The notes beneath the pieces were generated by a model, which searched no databases, was not told the DNA's origin, and was given only the letters and a program-made list of their open reading frames with translations. A program made the translations under genes and the position numbers. Positions 1 to 7,306 of a DNA stretch of 19,543 bases are shown here, one piece after another (the stretch's first letter is position 1; each line of letters opens with the position of its first letter). The DNA comes from JAVEYA01 sp034003745 (GTDB lineage: Bacteria > Bacillota > Peptococcia > DRI-13 > PHAD01): positions 1-19,543 of the forward strand of contig JAVEYA010000040.1 in assembly GCA_034003745.1 (NCBI GenBank). The letters run 5' to 3'.

Positions 1-362
1 TTATCAGCATTTCCGAGAAACTGGGCATCTCCAAAATCTATCTGGAGCAGGTCTTTTCTCTCTTAAAGCGGGGAGGGATCGTCAATTCGGTCAAAGGCGC
101 GCAGGGCGGCTACCAGCTGACCCGAATGCCCAGTCAGATAACCGTTTTGGATGTCCTGGCCGCTGTGGAGCTTTCGCTGTTTGAACCTGCGGAAGAAACC
201 GTTGCGGCTAAAGCCCCGGATATCGAGGCCGCCATCCGGTTATCTGCGTTCGGTGTACTGGATCAATCCATCAGAAAAACCCTGGAACACATTACGTTGG
301 ACGATTTATTGAGCGAAGCTGCAAAACACAAGGCCAGTCAGGGTTTAATGTTTTTCATTTAA
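1..362 (+). CDS. Rrf2-family transcriptional regulator, CymR-like (5' partial)
   Basis: This is the C-terminal 119 residues of a winged-helix repressor of the Rrf2 family; roughly the first 25 residues lie before the window. The reading phase starts at base 3. The recognition helix and wing are visible as ISKIYLEQVFSLLKRGG followed by the family signature VKGAQGGYQLTR. Members such as IscR and NsrR carry a three-cysteine Fe-S motif in the second half; the visible part here has no cysteine at all, as in CymR, the Bacillus cysteine-metabolism repressor. The stop is 26 bp before the start of a trans-sulfuration gene and a C-S lyase gene follows, so an operon and a role in sulfur amino-acid control are inferred. 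The family call is firm; the CymR-type function is inferred from missing cysteines and neighbours only. Confidence 0.88.
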   Translation, partial: ISISEKLGISKIYLEQVFSLLKRGGIVNSVKGAQGGYQLTRMPSQITVLDVLAAVELSLFEPAEETVAAKAPDIEAAIRLSAFGVLDQSIRKTLEHITLDDLLSEAAKHKASQGLMFFI

Positions 363-388
363 GTATATTTAAACATAGGAGGGTGTTT

Positions 389-1525
389 ATGGATTTCAGT
401 ACCCTTTGTATACATGGCAGCAAGGACAGACACGACAGTACCGGTGCGGTAAGTTTCCCCATATTTCAGTCGGCCACTTTCGCTCATCCGGGGGTGGGAC
501 AAAGTACGGGCTATGATTATTCCCGGGATAGAAACCCTACCCGCGACCATCTGGAAAAAACCCTGGCCGGCTTGGAAGGCGGGGTTGACGCACTGGCTTT
601 TGCCAGCGGTATGGCGGCGGTTGCCGTACTGATGGAACTATTTAAGCCCGGCGACCACATGATTGCTTCCGATGACCTCTACGGCGGTACACACCGCTAT
701 TTCCGCCGGATTTGCGAAAAGAACGGTCAGACTTTCAGCTTCGTCAACACCTCTGTGCTTTCTGAAATTGAAGCTAAGATCACGCCTGAGACCAAAGCCG
801 TCTTCATCGAAACACCGTCCAATCCCTTGATGCAGGTGACCGATATCGCAGCAGCAGCCCGGCTGGCCAAACGGCATGGGCTTTTATTGGTGGTGGACAA
901 CACCTTTTTGACGCCCTATTATCAAAAGCCCCTGGAACTGGGCGCCGATATTGTCATGCATAGCGGCACCAAGTATCTCGGTGGGCATAACGATACGCTG
1001 GCCGGTTTTCTGACTGTCAAAGACCCAAGTTTGGCCGAGCGGCTGCGTTTCTTATACAAGACTATCGGCCCAAGCCTCGCTCCCTTTGACAGCTGGCTCG
1101 TTATCCGCGGCATCAAAACGCTGGCCGTACGCATGGACCGCCAGCAGGAGAGCGCTTTAAAGATTGCCGAATGGCTGACCACCTGGAAAAAAGTGACCAA
1201 AGTGTATTATGCAGGGCTGCCTACGCATCCCGATTATGAAATATCCAAAAGGCAGGCCTCCGGTTTCGGAGCCATGATATCTTTCCGGACAGATTCCGAG
1301 GAGACGGCTGTCCGCATCTTGCAGCGGGTGTCGTTGATTCAATATGCCGAAAGCCTGGGCGGGGTGGAGAGCCTTATCACCTATCCGATGCTGCAGACCC
1401 ATGCCGACGTGCCCCGGGAAGAACGCGAAGTCAAGGGCGTCGATGAGCGGCTCCTGCGTCTTTCAGTCGGGCTTGAGCACGCCCCGGATTTGATTGACGA
1501 TTTGAAGCAAGCGATGGAGGAGTAA
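389..1525 (+). CDS. Trans-sulfuration PLP enzyme (cystathionine gamma-synthase / beta- or gamma-lyase family)
   Basis: This 378-residue protein belongs to the Cys/Met metabolism PLP-dependent family, which makes or cleaves cystathionine and related thioethers in the cytosol. Visible signatures are YSRDRNPTRD (residues 44-53, PLP-phosphate contacts from the neighbouring subunit), DLYGGT near 96-101, the cofactor-stacking D170, and SGTKYLGGHND with the PLP lysine at K195. ESLGGVESL and RLSVGLE near the C-terminus are also typical. Length matches the family. The ATG at 389 is chosen because AGGAGGG at 377-383 lies 5 bp upstream; the in-frame GTG at 383 overlaps that ribosome binding site. The HND variant after the lysine motif resembles Bacillus MetI, but synthase, beta-lyase and gamma-lyase activities cannot be told apart by eye, so no symbol is given. 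It sits between an Rrf2 regulator and a second C-S lyase. Confidence 0.93.
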   Translation: MDFSTLCIHGSKDRHDSTGAVSFPIFQSATFAHPGVGQSTGYDYSRDRNPTRDHLEKTLAGLEGGVDALAFASGMAAVAVLMELFKPGDHMIASDDLYGGTHRYFRRICEKNGQTFSFVNTSVLSEIEAKITPETKAVFIETPSNPLMQVTDIAAAARLAKRHGLLLVVDNTFLTPYYQKPLELGADIVMHSGTKYLGGHNDTLAGFLTVKDPSLAERLRFLYKTIGPSLAPFDSWLVIRGIKTLAVRMDRQQESALKIAEWLTTWKKVTKVYYAGLPTHPDYEISKRQASGFGAMISFRTDSEETAVRILQRVSLIQYAESLGGVESLITYPMLQTHADVPREEREVKGVDERLLRLSVGLEHAPDLIDDLKQAMEE

Positions 1526-1526
1526 C

Positions 1527-2699
1527 GTGAAATACAATTTCGATGCGATTATTGACCGTAAAAATACCCATTCCATTAAATATGATTTTGCCGAAGAGCG
1601 CGGCAAACCGGATGGGGTGCTGCCCTTATGGGTAGCTGATATGGATTTTCCGGCGCCTCCCGCCGTCATTGAAGCGTTGGTCCAAAAGAGCCGTCACGGT
1701 ATCTTCGGTTATTCGGAGATGAAGGCAGACTACTTTAAAACCCTGCAGACGTGGTTTAAGCAGCGCTTTGACTGGGAAGTGCGGCCGGAATGGCTGGTCA
1801 AGACCCCCGGCGTAGTTTTTGCCTTCAGCATTGCTATCCGTGCGCTGACTGAAAAGAATGACGCCGTACTCATCCAGCCGCCGGTCTATTATCCCTTCAG
1901 TGAGTCGGTTCTGGTCAATGAGAGACGGCTGGTCACCAATCAGCTTATCTATGCCCAAGGGAAGTACACGATCGATTTTGCAGACTTTGAGCAGAAAATT
2001 ATTGAGAATAAGGTTAAGCTCTTCTTGCTGTGCAGTCCGCATAATCCGGTGGGCCGGGTCTGGAGGAAAGAGGAGCTCATCCGGATGGGCGAGATTTGCC
2101 TGAAGCATGGCGTCAAGGTTATCTCCGACGAGATTCATGAAGATTTTGTTTACCCGGGCTATCGGCATTTTGTCTTCGCCAATCTTAAGCCTGAGTTTGC
2201 GGAGATTACCGCCACCTGTACGGCTCCCAGCAAGACCTTCAATTTGGCCGGTCTGCATGTATCCAATGCTTTTATTGCCAATGCGTCTATCCGGGCCAAA
2301 TTCAGCGCAGAAATTTCCCGCTGCGGACTTTCCCAACTCAATATCATGGGGCTGATAGCCTCCCAGGCAGCCTACGCCCACGGGGGCGAATGGCTGGAGG
2401 AACTGAAAAGGTATCTTAACGGAAACCTGAATTTCTTAAGGGATTTCTTGCAGCGGAAGATACCGCAAATTCAGCTGGTGGAGCCGGAAGGTACCTACCT
2501 GGCGTGGCTGGACTGCAATGCCTTGGGGCTGAATGATACGGAGCTCGATGATTTGATGGAAAACCGCGCAGGGCTGTGGCTGGATACGGGGCTGATGTTC
2601 GGGGCGGGAGGCGCAGGTTTCCAGCGTGTTAATATAGCCTGTCCCCGTGAAGTGCTGGAGAAGGCGCTGACCCAGCTGGAGCAAGCTATAAAATCCTGA
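1527..2699 (+). CDS. MalY/PatB-family C-S lyase (cystathionine beta-lyase type)
   Basis: This is a 390-residue fold-type I aminotransferase-like enzyme of the MalY/PatB subgroup. Such enzymes cleave the C-S bond of cystathionine or cysteine to give a thiol, pyruvate and ammonia. The subgroup opening LPLWVADMDFPAPPAV (residues 32-47) is clear. Other landmarks are PPVYYPF, HNPVGRVW with the PLP-contacting N173, SDEIHED with D201, and APSKTFNLAGL with the PLP lysine K236. A C-terminal QRVNIACPR supplies the expected carboxylate-binding arginine. The start is GTG at 1527, one base after the TAA of the upstream gene, with GGAGG at 1516-1520 as ribosome binding site, so the two genes are translationally adjacent. 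With the trans-sulfuration enzyme it could form both halves of methionine/homocysteine interconversion. The exact substrate is not shown. Confidence 0.93.
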   Translation: MKYNFDAIIDRKNTHSIKYDFAEERGKPDGVLPLWVADMDFPAPPAVIEALVQKSRHGIFGYSEMKADYFKTLQTWFKQRFDWEVRPEWLVKTPGVVFAFSIAIRALTEKNDAVLIQPPVYYPFSESVLVNERRLVTNQLIYAQGKYTIDFADFEQKIIENKVKLFLLCSPHNPVGRVWRKEELIRMGEICLKHGVKVISDEIHEDFVYPGYRHFVFANLKPEFAEITATCTAPSKTFNLAGLHVSNAFIANASIRAKFSAEISRCGLSQLNIMGLIASQAAYAHGGEWLEELKRYLNGNLNFLRDFLQRKIPQIQLVEPEGTYLAWLDCNALGLNDTELDDLMENRAGLWLDTGLMFGAGGAGFQRVNIACPREVLEKALTQLEQAIKS

Positions 2700-2745
2700 T
2701 GCGTATTTGGACGCTGAGCATGGCCTCTTTCTCAAATACGCATCA
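2697..2745. terminator. Perfect 13-bp inverted repeat between convergent genes, possible bidirectional terminator
   Basis: TGATGCGTATTTG (2697-2709) is matched exactly by CAAATACGCATCA (2733-2745), with a 23-nt spacer. The left arm includes the TGA stop of the C-S lyase gene. The repeat lies between that gene and the convergent L,D-transpeptidase gene, where a shared terminator is expected. There is no good T-run on the plus side and only GGATTTTAT on the minus side, so intrinsic termination would be weak. An mRNA 3'-end stabilising hairpin is an alternative. Confidence 0.5.
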
Positions 2746-2759
2746 GATCTCTTCAATCT

Positions 2760-3335
2760 TCACGGTAAATACAGTACATGCCCGGGAAAGATCATCTGCG
2801 GGTTTATCTTGGGATTAAGAGATAGAATCGTATCAATGCTGATTCCATTTTTTTTGGCGATGGACCAGAGCGTATCGCCTTGTTTAATGATGTAAATCTT
2901 TTTTCCGGCAGACGGCGTATAAGCGCCGCCTTTTTTAGCTTGGGCGGGAGGCGTGTAGGGCGGCAAAGGAAAACCGCTGCCGGAGATGATGGTTGCTATT
3001 TCCACCGGCGTGCCGATAGAAACCAACGAAAAGACGTGTTCTACTTCTTCATTGTACATCCTGATGCAGCCTAAGGAGGCTGCTGTACCAATGGAATGGA
3101 TATTGTTATTACCGTGGATGCCATAATTATCGATATTCAGGCCCAGCCACCTGGTGCCGTAGACCGTTCCCGGCGTGAGGATGCTTTTGTTGGCGATTTT
3201 CCATTTGCCCACCGGCGACGGGGTATGGGGCTTGCCTATGGCAATACGGTAAGTGCCGGACAATTTTTCGGAGGAAAATAAATATAAATGACGCTCACTA
3301 AGGTTTATCTTAATAGACATATTGCGCTGACTCAC
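2760..3335 (-). CDS. L,D-transpeptidase (YkuD domain) with C-terminal LysM
   Basis: This is a 191-residue predicted peptidoglycan cross-linking or modifying enzyme. The N-terminal YkuD catalytic domain (about residues 5-115) contains YGIHGNN with H74 and the active-site motif SLGCIRM with C90 and R92. A proline-rich linker (122-145) leads to one LysM peptidoglycan-binding module (147-191, IYIIKQGDTLWSIAKKNGIS). The order is reversed relative to Bacillus YkuD, where LysM comes first. No signal peptide or membrane helix is visible, which fits proteins deposited in the forming spore rather than exported; that is inference. The start is GTG at 3335, with GAGGTGG a few bases upstream on the minus strand; an ATG five codons further in is the alternative. 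The gene is divergent from the phosphate transporter and convergent with the C-S lyase operon. Confidence 0.92.
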   Translation of the reverse strand: MSQRNMSIKINLSERHLYLFSSEKLSGTYRIAIGKPHTPSPVGKWKIANKSILTPGTVYGTRWLGLNIDNYGIHGNNNIHSIGTAASLGCIRMYNEEVEHVFSLVSIGTPVEIATIISGSGFPLPPYTPPAQAKKGGAYTPSAGKKIYIIKQGDTLWSIAKKNGISIDTILSLNPKINPQMIFPGHVLYLP

Positions 3336-3406
3336 ATAACCACCTCTTTTTGATATTCTATGCTCGAAGGGGAAGCTGGTGAGTTGTACTACAGAAAGAG
3401 GAAATG

Positions 3407-3456
3407 TTAAGGGAATGTTAATTTTCAGTTAAAAAAAGATATAAAAACTATTAAAG
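3407..3456 (+). promoter_or_regulatory. Pho-box-like array of 11-bp-phased TTAA hexamers
   Basis: Hexamers start at 3407 (TTAAGG), 3418 (TTAATT), 3429 (TTAAAA), 3440 (TATAAA) and 3451 (TTAAAG), each exactly 11 bp after the last, about one helical turn. PhoP of Bacillus binds direct TT(A/C/T)A(C/T)A-like hexamers at this period. The array lies 59 bp before the ATG of a Na+/phosphate cotransporter, a plausible Pho-regulon member. The background here is AT-rich, so some matches may be chance; the last three hexamers are the weakest evidence. Confidence 0.45.
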
Positions 3457-3489
3457 TTCGCAAAAAGAAGGTAACATGATAACGGCTGA

Positions 3490-3495
3490 TATAAT
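3490..3495 (+). promoter_or_regulatory. Candidate -10 box for the phosphate transporter
   Basis: A perfect TATAAT lies 20 bp before the ATG at 3515. No convincing -35 is present 16-18 bp upstream, as might be expected of an activator-dependent promoter. The phased repeats at 3407-3456 end 33 bp upstream. If used, transcription would begin near 3502, which excludes the upstream in-frame ATG at 3476 as the start codon. Confidence 0.35.
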
Positions 3496-3514
3496 CAACA
3501 AAGGGGTAGAGTGC

Positions 3515-5182
3515 ATGGAGCTCAATTACCGGGAAATGGTCTTTTTTGCGGCAGGCGGGTTGGCTTTTTTCCTATTCGGTATAAAATACATGTCGGACGG
3601 CTTGCAAAAAATCGCCGGGCAAAAGATGAGGCAGCTGCTGGAAAAAGGTACGAAAACCCCCTTGCGCGGCGTGATTTCCGGTATGCTGGTGACTGCGCTG
3701 ATTCAGAGCAGTTCCGGCACCACAGTTTTAACGGTAGGTTTAGTCAATTCCGGTCTGATGAATTTGCGTCAAGCCATCGGTATCATCATGGGCGCTAATA
3801 TCGGGACAACCATAACGGCTTATCTGATCGGCTTTAAGCTGGAAGAGTATTCCTTGCCGATTATTGCCGTGGGTATGGCCATGATTTTTTTCTTCAAGCA
3901 TAAAAGAGTAAATACAATCGGTCAAATCCTCTTCGGCTTCGGAATGCTGTTCTTCGGTATAGAGACAATGGGCTCGGGATTAAAGCCGCTCAAAGATTTG
4001 CCTATATTTATTGATGCCATGACGGGCATTGAAAACAATAATTTATTGGGCGTGCTGGTGGGGACGGTTTTCACCGGTATCGTCCAATCCAGCAGCGCGA
4101 CCATCGGTATTCTTCAGGAATTGTCCTATCAGGGCGCCATTACGTATAATCAGGCGGTGCCGATCTTGTTCGGCGATAACATTGGAACAACGGTTACCGC
4201 GCTCCTGGCTTCCATCGGCACCTCTGTAGCCGCGCGCCGGGCAGCCCTGACCCATTGTCTGTTCAATGTTATTGGCGCGATTATCTTTTTGCCGCTGTTT
4301 ATGCTAGGGATCTTTCCGGAAATCGTCCGGCTGTTTACCGACTATATCTATGTGATCCTCCCGGGGTTTGAAGGAAGCTGGGAGGTGCTGAACATAAAAA
4401 TGCAGATCGCGCAGACGCATGGCGTCTTCAATATCAGCAACATGCTGATTCAGCTTCCCTTTGTTTCACTTTTGGCAGCGATTGTCACCAAGGTTATTCC
4501 CGGGGAGGATGTTATCTTTGAAATGGAACCTATCTATCTGGAACCGCGCTTGTTGGCTAATCCCCCTGTGGCGCTGGGACAGGCCGGGCGGGAAGTGCTC
4601 CGGATGGGTTCCATTGCCAAGGATGCCGTCAATCATGCGGTGGCCTATTTCTTCACCGGGTTGGATAATGAAGCCAAGACCGCATTAAATCTGGAGCAGA
4701 TTATCGATAATCTACAAAAAAGGATTACCGATTATATCGTCAAGATTTCGGAACACAAACTATCCTTGGAGCAATCCAATTTCGCCTACATCTATATTCA
4801 AGCCGTTAATGACATTGAAAGAGTCGGCGACCATGCCACCAATATTATTGAACTTTCCCAGGCTAAAGATGAACAGGGGATTCGTTTTTCGCTGGAAGCG
4901 CTCTCCGATATGCGGCAAATGATTGATAAAACCATGGAGACCTTCGCCTGGGCGATGGAGAGTTTGGAAAACAATGACCTGGAGCTGGCCCAGAAGGTTA
5001 TTGTGAATGACGATGCGATTGATGATATGGAAATCACCTTCCGCCGGGCGCATATCAACCGGCTGAATGAAGGGGTCTGCAACGGTGAAGCGGGCGCCAT
5101 CTATATTGATATTCTAAGCAACCTGGAACGTATCGGCGACCACTCGGTGAACATTGCCCAGTATGTCTTAGGCGAGAGGTAA
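3515..5182 (+). CDS. Na+/phosphate cotransporter family protein with C-terminal PhoU domain
   Basis: This 555-residue membrane protein of the NptA/YjbB type probably moves inorganic phosphate with sodium. Two inverted Na_Pi_cotrans repeats carry the signature QSSS at residues 64-67 (ALIQSSSGTT) and 191-194 (GIVQSSSATI), each followed by G(A/D)NIGTT. A cytosolic PhoU-like helical domain occupies roughly 360-550, with the two metal-cluster motifs ERVGDH and ERIGDH. The ATG at 3515 is preferred because it gives the family's usual N-terminus (MELNYREM...) and follows AAGGGG. An in-frame ATG at 3476 with GAAGG upstream would add 13 residues. The direction of transport (uptake or efflux) cannot be read from sequence. 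Upstream 11-bp repeats suggest phosphate-starvation control. The gene appears monocistronic, with a terminator-like hairpin at 5208. Confidence 0.93.
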   Translation: MELNYREMVFFAAGGLAFFLFGIKYMSDGLQKIAGQKMRQLLEKGTKTPLRGVISGMLVTALIQSSSGTTVLTVGLVNSGLMNLRQAIGIIMGANIGTTITAYLIGFKLEEYSLPIIAVGMAMIFFFKHKRVNTIGQILFGFGMLFFGIETMGSGLKPLKDLPIFIDAMTGIENNNLLGVLVGTVFTGIVQSSSATIGILQELSYQGAITYNQAVPILFGDNIGTTVTALLASIGTSVAARRAALTHCLFNVIGAIIFLPLFMLGIFPEIVRLFTDYIYVILPGFEGSWEVLNIKMQIAQTHGVFNISNMLIQLPFVSLLAAIVTKVIPGEDVIFEMEPIYLEPRLLANPPVALGQAGREVLRMGSIAKDAVNHAVAYFFTGLDNEAKTALNLEQIIDNLQKRITDYIVKISEHKLSLEQSNFAYIYIQAVNDIERVGDHATNIIELSQAKDEQGIRFSLEALSDMRQMIDKTMETFAWAMESLENNDLELAQKVIVNDDAIDDMEITFRRAHINRLNEGVCNGEAGAIYIDILSNLERIGDHSVNIAQYVLGER

Positions 5183-5207
5183 GTTCTCTTTTGTAGAAGC
5201 ATAAATT

Positions 5208-5255
5208 AACCACCCGCATAGTATGAATAGTGAAGATGGGGGTGGTTTTTATTTT
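5208..5255 (+). terminator. Terminator-like hairpin after the phosphate transporter, overlapping the vanW-type RBS
   Basis: AACCACCC (5208-5215) pairs perfectly with GGGTGGTT (5240-5247), with a 24-nt loop, followed by the T-rich tract TTTTTATTTT (5246-5255). This has the form of a Rho-independent terminator 25 bp after the transporter stop. Its right arm contains the GGGGGTGG Shine-Dalgarno of the next gene, whose TTG start lies inside the T-tract. It may therefore act as an attenuator or translational switch rather than a simple terminator. Confidence 0.55.
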
Positions 5256-6156
5256 GCGCAAAAAAGTATCTCTTGCCGTTATAATATTAATAATCTTCGT
5301 TGCAATAAGCGGGGAGACCGCTGCTGTGACGTACGGGGAAGGCTTAACCAAAAGGGTTGTTCTGACGGACGGTCCCAAGGTTTATGAATATACTTTACAG
5401 GAACTGGGCCTGGCTTTGAATTTTGCGGGGGATGTGCTTAAATGTGAAGACCCCGGGCTCTTAAGCTACCGGCTGTTCTGCTTGTCCCGGCAAGTGGAGG
5501 TCGTTCCGTCGGAAGCGAGGTTTTCTCTGAATGAAAACAAGGAGCTGCAGATTGAGCCGGAGAAATGGGGGCGCAAATTGGATTTAGCCGGTTTGATTAC
5601 CCAATTGGGCAATCCCGGCCCGTATCGCGAAACCTATCCGCTTCCTTTTTTAGAAGTCAGGCCGTCTGTTACGGCGGCAGAACTGCAGAAACAATATCCG
5701 CAGCGCCTGTGGGCCGAGTATTCAACCATACTGGTTAATATACCGGACAGGACGGAAAATGTCCGCCTAGCTGCCGCCCGGTTGGAGGGATTATTGATTG
5801 AACCGGGGGAAGAAGTTTCCTTTAATGATACGGTCGGACCCCGGGATGCCGAGAGAGGTTACCGTACCGCCCAGATTATCGTGGAGGGAAGATTTATCGA
5901 TGGCTTAGGCGGGGGCGTTTGTCAGGTTTCCAGCACCTTGTATAACGTACTGCTTTCGGCCGGATTAGAAATCAGGGAGCGGCATCCCCATTCCCTGACC
6001 ATCGCTTATGTGCCTAAGGGCAGGGATGCTACGGTGGTATACGGCGTCAAGGATTTGGTCTTTGCCAATAATACGGAAACGGTCTTGCTGCTAAAGACAG
6101 CTGTGGAGGGACTGCGGCTGACCATTGGCCTTTATGGAGCAGACCCGGGTATCTGA
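5254..6156 (+). CDS. VanW-family exported or membrane-anchored protein
   Basis: This protein of about 300 residues has an N-terminal basic stretch and one hydrophobic helix (residues 5-20), so it is probably secreted or membrane-anchored with most of the chain outside. A variable region (about 30-155) precedes a VanW domain (156-285), whose hallmarks are PGEEVSFNDTVGPR (184-197) and GGGVCQVSSTLYN (219-231). VanW was named from vancomycin-resistance clusters, but its biochemical role is unknown and it is common in spore-formers without resistance genes; no van genes are nearby. The TTG at 5254 is chosen because GGGGGTGG at 5238-5245 lies 8 bp upstream. GTG at 5230 or ATG at 5236 would add 8 or 6 residues but lack a good ribosome binding site. 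The start region overlaps a terminator-like hairpin. Confidence 0.85.
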   Translation: MRKKVSLAVIILIIFVAISGETAAVTYGEGLTKRVVLTDGPKVYEYTLQELGLALNFAGDVLKCEDPGLLSYRLFCLSRQVEVVPSEARFSLNENKELQIEPEKWGRKLDLAGLITQLGNPGPYRETYPLPFLEVRPSVTAAELQKQYPQRLWAEYSTILVNIPDRTENVRLAAARLEGLLIEPGEEVSFNDTVGPRDAERGYRTAQIIVEGRFIDGLGGGVCQVSSTLYNVLLSAGLEIRERHPHSLTIAYVPKGRDATVVYGVKDLVFANNTETVLLLKTAVEGLRLTIGLYGADPGI

Positions 6157-6281
6157 GTGCTTCTAAAAGGTTCTTCATTTATTATTGTTTTTTTACCGTT
6201 GTTCGCTTATCAGGCAGGAAAAGAAGAAAAGATTATGTAATTAGTCTATTGGTGGCGAATTCTTTTATCGGAGGAAGAATA

Positions 6282-7301
6282 ATGGGAAAAAATAAGCTTT
6301 TGATAATAATCTTTATGTTATTGCTCGTCTTTACGGTAAGTTGCGGCGGACCGCAGGCGGACAAGCCGGCGGAGCCAAACCCGGCGCCCCAGGAAGAGGC
6401 AAATGCTCCGGAGGATGAAGAAGAGCAACAGGCGGCGGAGCAGGTTTTTCCGCAGGAACCGGAACTGCCCGGGGCTCTATTGGTGATGGTGGATAATTAT
6501 AAGAAAGCGCGTCCGCAGGCAGGACTCGATAAGGCCGATATGGTTTACGAAATAATGGCCGAGGGCGGCATTACCAGATATATGGGTATTTTTTATCACC
6601 AAAAGGCCGAAAAAATCGGGCCTGTCCGCAGTGCGCGCTATTATTTCGTGGAATTGGCCAAAGGTTTTAACTCCCCGCTGGCGCATGCCGGCGGCAGCAC
6701 CGAGGCTTTGAATATGCTGGTCAGTCTTAAAATTAAGGATATGGACGAAATATATAACGCCGGGGCTTATTTTTGGCGGGATAAACAAAGGAAGATGCCC
6801 CATAACCTTTATACCAGCACAGAGCAACTCATCAAAGGCGCTAAAAACAAGGGCTACGCCCTTGTTCCCTTGGAAGCGCTGCCGCAGGGGACGGCTTGGC
6901 AGGGCGCTCCCCAGGGAGCCATAGGGATTGACTATTCGCAAAAGCCAGAAAAATACCTGGTTGCCTGGAAGTATCAGGATAACCGCTATATCCGGCAAGT
7001 GAACGGAGAACCGTATCTCTTGGAGGATGGCGCGGCGATTATCGCGGATAATATCATTATCATTACAGCCAAAACCAGAAGCTTCGTGAAGGACGGCGTG
7101 GTTTTATCCGACATCGATATTATTGGTAAAGGAGAAGCCCGCTATTTAATCGAGGGGAAAATGATGAAGGGATCCTGGAAGAAGGAAACGGCGGGAAAAA
7201 TGCTGGAATTCCTGGATGAAGGCGGCTCACCGATGACTTTTAAGCAAGGCCGGACCTGGGTCCAGGTAGTACCTGATTTGAATAGTCTTATTTTGGGGTG
7301 A
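6282..7301 (+). CDS. DUF3048 (YerB-like) lipoprotein
   Basis: This 339-residue protein begins with a lipoprotein signal peptide. A charged start and hydrophobic core (residues 2-19) end in TVSC with C21 as the likely lipidated residue; threonine at -3 is somewhat unusual. An acidic/proline-rich linker (22-60) follows. The DUF3048 N-terminal domain (about 65-200) shows YKKARPQAGLDKADMVYE, EGGITRYMG, IGPVRSAR and HAGGS; the C-terminal half matches the second DUF3048 domain. The family is extracytoplasmic and of unknown function. The ATG at 6282 is chosen over an in-frame GTG at 6249 because GGAGG lies 8 bp upstream and it starts the signal peptide directly. The gene ends 5 bp before rnhA, so the two are probably cotranscribed. 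The 125 bp upstream hold no promoter I could define. Confidence 0.9.
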   Translation: MGKNKLLIIIFMLLLVFTVSCGGPQADKPAEPNPAPQEEANAPEDEEEQQAAEQVFPQEPELPGALLVMVDNYKKARPQAGLDKADMVYEIMAEGGITRYMGIFYHQKAEKIGPVRSARYYFVELAKGFNSPLAHAGGSTEALNMLVSLKIKDMDEIYNAGAYFWRDKQRKMPHNLYTSTEQLIKGAKNKGYALVPLEALPQGTAWQGAPQGAIGIDYSQKPEKYLVAWKYQDNRYIRQVNGEPYLLEDGAAIIADNIIIITAKTRSFVKDGVVLSDIDIIGKGEARYLIEGKMMKGSWKKETAGKMLEFLDEGGSPMTFKQGRTWVQVVPDLNSLILG

Positions 7302-7306
7302 ACAAC

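Noticed and set aside
1626..2381. A 251-codon open frame on the minus strand
   Set aside because: It is antisense to the PatB-type lyase, which has clear catalytic motifs; the antisense translation shows no domain and no ribosome binding site of note.
5254..6156. VanW-family gene as evidence for vancomycin resistance
   Set aside because: No ligase, dehydrogenase, dipeptidase or VanRS-like genes are nearby and VanW domains are common in Clostridia without resistance.
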